Shown here: piece by piece, positions 7,973 through 10,522 of the stretch | Layout: each line of letters begins with the position of its first letter | Numbering within the stretch: the first letter of the stretch is position 1 | Assembly: GCA_000404785.1 (NCBI GenBank) | Contig: ASNI01000035.1 | Coordinates: forward strand, 1 to 10,522 | Direction: 5' to 3' | Length of the DNA stretch: 10,522 nt | DNA from: Cloacimonetes bacterium SCGC AAA252-N17 | GTDB taxonomy: Bacteria; Cloacimonadota; Cloacimonadia; JGIOTU-2 | The notes under the pieces: model-generated | Told to the model about the DNA's origin: nothing | The model's input: only the letters and a program-made list of their open reading frames with translations | Databases searched by the model: none | Translations under genes and position numbers: made by a program

Positions 7973-8062
7973 GTTAAAACTACTCGCTCAATACAATCAA
8001 AGTCTTTCAGACTATGAATCCGCAGGATTTTGTATGTATCAAAGATAGGTTTTAACCTATCG
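7972..8062 (+). repeat. 91-bp direct repeat, copy 1, four stem-loops
   Basis: It is identical at 88 of 91 positions to 8515-8605 in the same orientation. It can form four stem-loops in a row: T7971-A7982 (TAGTT/AACTA), 8001-8013 (AGTCT-TTC-AGACT), 8017-8029 (AATCC-GCA-GGATT) and 8044-8061 (GATAGGTT-TT-AACCTATC). The last ends 3 bases before the tnpA ribosome site. The three differences between copies keep the stems: 7982 A/C is matched by T/G at the partner base 7971, 7990 is in a linker, and 8022 is in a loop. It may be a transposase substrate end, a structured leader RNA, or both. Confidence 0.85.
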
Positions 8063-8077
8063 GGAAAGGAGCAAGAA

Positions 8078-8500
8078 ATGTCCGGCAGAACATTCAAATC
8101 AATATATTATCACTTAGTATTTCATACAAAGCTCAACGAACCATATCTCGAAGATAAGAAATTTAGAAACCAGGTTTATCATTTCATTGAAAACAAATGC
8201 AAGCGACATCACCTTTTTCTTCATGAAATTGGCGGAATAGAAAATCATGTTCATTTGTTGATCTATATTCCTCCCAAAATGCCAATATCGGAAGCAGTAA
8301 AATTAATCAAAGGTTCTTCATCGTATTTTGTAAATAATGAACTAATTGGTGAGGACACATTGTATTGGCAGGAAGGTTATGGTATTTTAACAATATCAAA
8401 AAAGCATGTAAAATTCATAAGGAAATATATCCAAAACCAAGAAGAACATCATAAAAAAGGAACAACCTATAAGGAACTCGAAGAAATTGATGATGAATAA
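8078..8500 (+). CDS. tnpA: IS200/IS605-type transposase TnpA (Y1, HUH)
   Basis: TnpA of this type cuts single-stranded DNA at hairpin ends through a tyrosine nucleophile. The 140-residue protein has the full set of motifs: SIYYHLVFHTK (8-18) as first strand, metal-binding H57-V-H59 in GIENHVHLLIYIPP, the WQEGYGILTISK segment (97-108), and nucleophile Y117 with Q121 in KYIQNQEEHH. Length and motifs match intact single-domain IS200-like proteins, so it is probably functional. ATG 8078 is chosen because AAAGGAG (8065-8071) lies 6 bases before it. An in-frame TTG at 8030 would add 16 residues encoded by the direct repeat itself and is rejected. A GATAGGTT/AACCTATC hairpin sits directly before the ribosome site, where IS200 elements often fold to limit transposase translation. 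No accessory tnpB gene is present. It is not closely similar to the RAYT after cas6. Confidence 0.9.
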   Translation: MSGRTFKSIYYHLVFHTKLNEPYLEDKKFRNQVYHFIENKCKRHHLFLHEIGGIENHVHLLIYIPPKMPISEAVKLIKGSSSYFVNNELIGEDTLYWQEGYGILTISKKHVKFIRKYIQNQEEHHKKGTTYKELEEIDDE

Positions 8501-8514
8501 ATATACACACGTCG

Positions 8515-8605
8515 AGTTAAAACTCCTCGCTCGATACAATCAAAGTCTTTCAGACTATGAATCCACAGGATTTTGTATGTATCAAAGATAGGTTTTAACC
8601 TATCG
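8515..8605 (+). repeat. 91-bp direct repeat, copy 2, upstream of cas1
   Basis: This copy matches 7972-8062 at 88 of 91 positions and has the same four stem-loops (8514-8525, 8544-8556, 8560-8572, 8587-8604). It starts 14 bases after the tnpA stop and ends 51 bases before the cas1 ATG, so any transcript reading from tnpA into cas1 carries it as a structured spacer. A reading frame LKLLAxYNQSLSDYES is open in both copies, but two of the three changes alter the residue, which argues against protein selection. Confidence 0.85.
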
Positions 8606-8610
8606 AAAAG

Positions 8611-8643
8611 TATATGTCTCAAAGATAAATTTTATTTATATCG
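8611..8643 (+). repeat. degenerate tandem copy of the repeat's last stem-loop
   Basis: TATATGTCTCAAAGATAAAT followed by TTTATTTATATCG resembles the end of the 91-bp repeat (TATGTATCAAAGATAGG, TTTTAACCTATCG). The hairpin is kept with different base pairs: ATAAAT/ATTTAT replaces ATAGGT/ACCTAT. It lies just before the cas1 ribosome site (AGGAG, 8647-8651). Similarity is partial and rests on visual alignment in AT-rich DNA. Confidence 0.45.
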
Positions 8644-8656
8644 AACAGGAGCGACC

Positions 8657-9640
8657 ATGCAACTCTTCCTGAAATCCTACGGCACATATCTTCATAAAGT
8701 CGGCGAACTCTTTGAAGTGAAAATCGATGAGAAAAAACAAAGAATATCTCCAAAAAGGATCTCATCGATCATTGTGGCTAATGCGGCGCAGATCACTACA
8801 GATGCTATTCAACTGGCAATGGAATATAACATCGATATCGTGTTTGTAGATCAACATGGCGATCCATACGGGCGAATATGGTTTCCCAAACTTGGAAGCA
8901 CAACTTATATAAGAAGAAAACTACTTGAGATTTATAATGAGGATGAGGGATTAGAAGCGGTTAAGGTATGGATTGAGCGGAAGATTAACAATCAAATCTC
9001 ATTTCTGAAGCAGCTCGTAAAGAAACGAGAGCAGTCTCACGGAGGCGTTCGTAAAAATATTGATGATATGAATAACCAGAAGAATAATATATCAAAGATT
9101 TCTGGTAAAATAGAAGATAAGAGATTTAATTTGCTTGGAACTGAAGGTAATGTATCTCGTCTATATTTTGAAGCTATCTCGAAACTTCTTCCAAGAAAAT
9201 ATAAATTCTTAGGGAGAAGCTATAGACCGGCTCGGGATCAATTCAATGCAATCCTCAATTACGGATATGGTATTCTGTACAGCAAAGTAGAAAAAGCTCT
9301 TATTATTGCTGGACTCGATCCTTATATCGGTATTTTGCATACAGATAATTATAACAAGAAATCACTCGTCTTTGATATGATCGAACCCTTCCGCATTCTT
9401 GTTGAAAGACCGATATTTCATATGTTTTCCAGAAGAAAAATAAAAGATGATTATTTCAAAGTAGAGCAGCAAGGATTTCTATTGAACGATGATGGAAAAC
9501 AATATGTTGTTCCTATTATTCTTGAAGAATTCGATAAGATTGTCCGACATAAAAACAGAAACCTTAAGCAAATTGATACTATACAGGCGGATGCTCATGC
9601 CTTTGCAAACTACTTAATTGGAAAAAGGAAGGAGTTTTAA
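8657..9640 (+). CDS. cas1: CRISPR integrase Cas1
   Basis: Cas1 joins new spacers to the CRISPR array as part of the Cas1-Cas2 complex. The 327-residue protein has the expected N-terminal beta domain (MQLFLKSYGTYLHK, then ISSIIVAN and VFVDQHGDPYGR) and an all-helical C-terminal domain with the three metal ligands: E163 in GTEGNVSRLYFEA, H228 in GILHTD, and D240 in LVFDMIEPFR. Length and motifs are those of active type I-B Cas1. ATG 8657 follows AGGAG (8647-8651) by 5 bases. An in-frame TTG at 8573 would add 28 residues derived from the direct repeat and is rejected. The stop codon shares its last A with the cas2 ATG. The gene is separated from cas3 by the IS200-like unit, so its expression may depend on readthrough or on a promoter carried by that unit. 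Confidence 0.96.
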   Translation: MQLFLKSYGTYLHKVGELFEVKIDEKKQRISPKRISSIIVANAAQITTDAIQLAMEYNIDIVFVDQHGDPYGRIWFPKLGSTTYIRRKLLEIYNEDEGLEAVKVWIERKINNQISFLKQLVKKREQSHGGVRKNIDDMNNQKNNISKISGKIEDKRFNLLGTEGNVSRLYFEAISKLLPRKYKFLGRSYRPARDQFNAILNYGYGILYSKVEKALIIAGLDPYIGILHTDNYNKKSLVFDMIEPFRILVERPIFHMFSRRKIKDDYFKVEQQGFLLNDDGKQYVVPIILEEFDKIVRHKNRNLKQIDTIQADAHAFANYLIGKRKEF

Positions 9641-9930
9641 TGCTCACTTGGGTAATATACGATATCGTAAAAAATAAATCAAGAACGAAAATAGCAAAAG
9701 CTTGTGAAGAAGCAGGTATTTATCGAGTACAAAAATCAGTATTTCTTGGTGAACTCAATAATGCTCAGATTAAAGAGCTTCATCAAAAAATTTTAGATCT
9801 TATGAATCCTAAAAAAGATTCGGTGTATATTTTTCCAATGTGTGAAAAGGATTTTAAATCCTGTAAACTTCTGGGGCAGGCGTTTGATAAAGAACTTATC
9901 AAGGATGATCTGCTTGCACTTCTGATGTAA
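9640..9930 (+). CDS. cas2: CRISPR adaptation protein Cas2
   Basis: Cas2 is the dimeric core of the Cas1-Cas2 spacer integration complex. The 96-residue ferredoxin-like protein begins MLTWVIYDIVKNKSRTKIAK; D8 in the YDI strand is the conserved aspartate of the family. VQKSVFLGEL (30-39) is the typical second strand, and SVYIFPMC (about 61-68) the fourth. The ATG overlaps the cas1 stop (TAATG), and AAGGAG (9629-9634) precedes it by 5 bases. The length is normal. cas4 follows after one base. Confidence 0.94.
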   Translation: MLTWVIYDIVKNKSRTKIAKACEEAGIYRVQKSVFLGELNNAQIKELHQKILDLMNPKKDSVYIFPMCEKDFKSCKLLGQAFDKELIKDDLLALLM

Positions 9931-9931
9931 T

Positions 9932-10513
9932 ATGAAATACGTCACACCTTCTGAAATTATCGAATATCTATATTGTCCTCGGTTTATATACTTTATGAAT
10001 TGCCTGAATATTTCGCAGCATGAAGACAAACGTTATCTTGTTATGAAAGGAAGAAATATCCATCAGTATAAATCCGAAATCAATAAAGAATATCTAAGAA
10101 AAAAGCTCGGATGTATTGATAAAAAGACTGATGTTTATTTATCGTCTGAAATACTTCATTTAGTTGGAAGAGTTGATGAAGTGCTCTTTTTTGATGACGA
10201 GCAAGCTGCCCCCCTCGATTATAAGTATGCAGAATTTCAGGATAGGGTGTTCCGAACTTATGTTATCCAACAAACCTGTTATGCCCTTCTTATTGAAGAA
10301 ATTTTTCATAAATCTGTAAATAAGGCATATATCGTGTATGTCAGATCGAATAATTTTATTAAGGAAATACCAATAACTGAAAGGCGTAAAACTTATACAA
10401 AAGATCTGATCGCTGAGATTTTTGATATTTTGAATATTAATTACTTTCCTCAAAGAACTTCTTCCAATAAACGATGTCTTGATTGTACTTATCGCAATAT
10501 ATGTGTAAAATAA
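9932..10513 (+). CDS. cas4: CRISPR adaptation nuclease Cas4
   Basis: Cas4 is a RecB-family iron-sulfur nuclease that trims prespacers and helps select the PAM and orientation during adaptation. The 193-residue protein contains the four cluster cysteines, C15 (YLYCPR) and C182, C185, C191 (RCLDCTYRNIC), and the nuclease residues H44 (GRNIH), D82 (VGRVDEV), D96 and K98 (PLDYKYAEF) and the Q114-Y117 motif (QQTCY). It is complete. No clear ribosome site precedes ATG 9932, one base after the cas2 stop, so it is probably translated by coupling. cas4 is last here rather than before cas1, the more usual I-B arrangement; the place before cas1 is taken by the IS200-like unit. Only 9 bases follow the stop, so the array, if downstream, is outside the window. 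Confidence 0.94.
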   Translation: MKYVTPSEIIEYLYCPRFIYFMNCLNISQHEDKRYLVMKGRNIHQYKSEINKEYLRKKLGCIDKKTDVYLSSEILHLVGRVDEVLFFDDEQAAPLDYKYAEFQDRVFRTYVIQQTCYALLIEEIFHKSVNKAYIVYVRSNNFIKEIPITERRKTYTKDLIAEIFDILNINYFPQRTSSNKRCLDCTYRNICVK

Positions 10514-10522
10514 ATGTCCGAG

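Larger units (their letters stand above)
7972..8605 (+). mobile_element. IS200-like unit between cas3 and cas1
   Basis: A Y1 transposase gene lies between two 91-bp direct repeats, with no other gene inside. IS200/IS605 elements carry sub-terminal hairpins and make no target duplication, so boundaries cannot be set by a short target repeat. Long, nearly identical flanking copies are not typical IS200 ends. They could be dispersed hairpin repeats mobilised by the transposase, or a duplication formed when a second copy inserted. Recombination between the copies would remove 543 bp and leave one repeat between cas3 and cas1. The outer limits given here are those of the repeats. Confidence 0.55.

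Noticed and set aside
7918..7977. 19-codon frame MDIRNELKHLAE... after cas3
   Set aside because: It has no ribosome site, is very short, overlaps an inverted repeat, and its similarity to the repeat frame comes from DNA duplication.
7935..7985. GTTAAAAC recurring 38 bases apart, resembling the start of CRISPR repeats
   Set aside because: Only 8-9 bases recur nearby, the rest diverges, and no third evenly spaced unit follows. It fits partial copies of the 91-bp repeat better than an array.
10160..10453. Minus-strand 97-codon frame within cas4
   Set aside because: It lies entirely antisense to a clearly recognisable Cas4 with all catalytic and cysteine residues, and has no domain features of its own.

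Overview
The window is AT-rich bacterial DNA dominated by one + strand operon: a type I-B CRISPR-Cas locus (Cas6b / Cas8b-Csh1 / Csh2-type Cas7 / Cas5 / Cas3 / Cas1 / Cas2 / Cas4). The gene content suggests an anaerobic, AT-rich bacterium. A Cloacimonadota- or other FCB-group-like source is only a guess; no marker here fixes the taxon.

Layout. At 1-142 (-) lies the start of a small GIY-YIG nuclease-like gene that runs off the window edge. At 163-240 (-) is a tRNA-Pro(TGG) with an encoded CCA end. At 241-614 is a mostly non-coding stretch holding a likely tRNA promoter and weak candidate cas promoters. At 615-7909 (+) is the processing and interference block: cas6, a REP-associated-type HUH transposase whose start codon lies inside the end of cas6, then cas8b, cas7, cas5 and cas3, all tightly packed. 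At 7910-8656 is an insertion-like segment: an IS200-type Y1 transposase (tnpA) between two 91-bp direct repeats that differ at 3 positions and can each fold into four stem-loops. At 8657-10513 (+) is the adaptation block cas1-cas2-cas4. No CRISPR array is visible; it probably lies beyond the right edge.

Working together: Cas6 would cut pre-crRNA; Cas8b, Cas7 and Cas5 would form Cascade on the crRNA; Cas3 (HD nuclease plus helicase) would degrade Cascade-bound DNA; Cas1, Cas2 and Cas4 would acquire spacers.

The unexpected part is two different single-strand-DNA HUH/tyrosine transposases inside this operon. One is coupled to cas6 and carries palindromic repeat DNA in frame in its own coding sequence. 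The other separates the interference and adaptation blocks and is framed by structured direct repeats, one of which becomes the leader of cas1. The Cas proteins themselves look canonical and intact.
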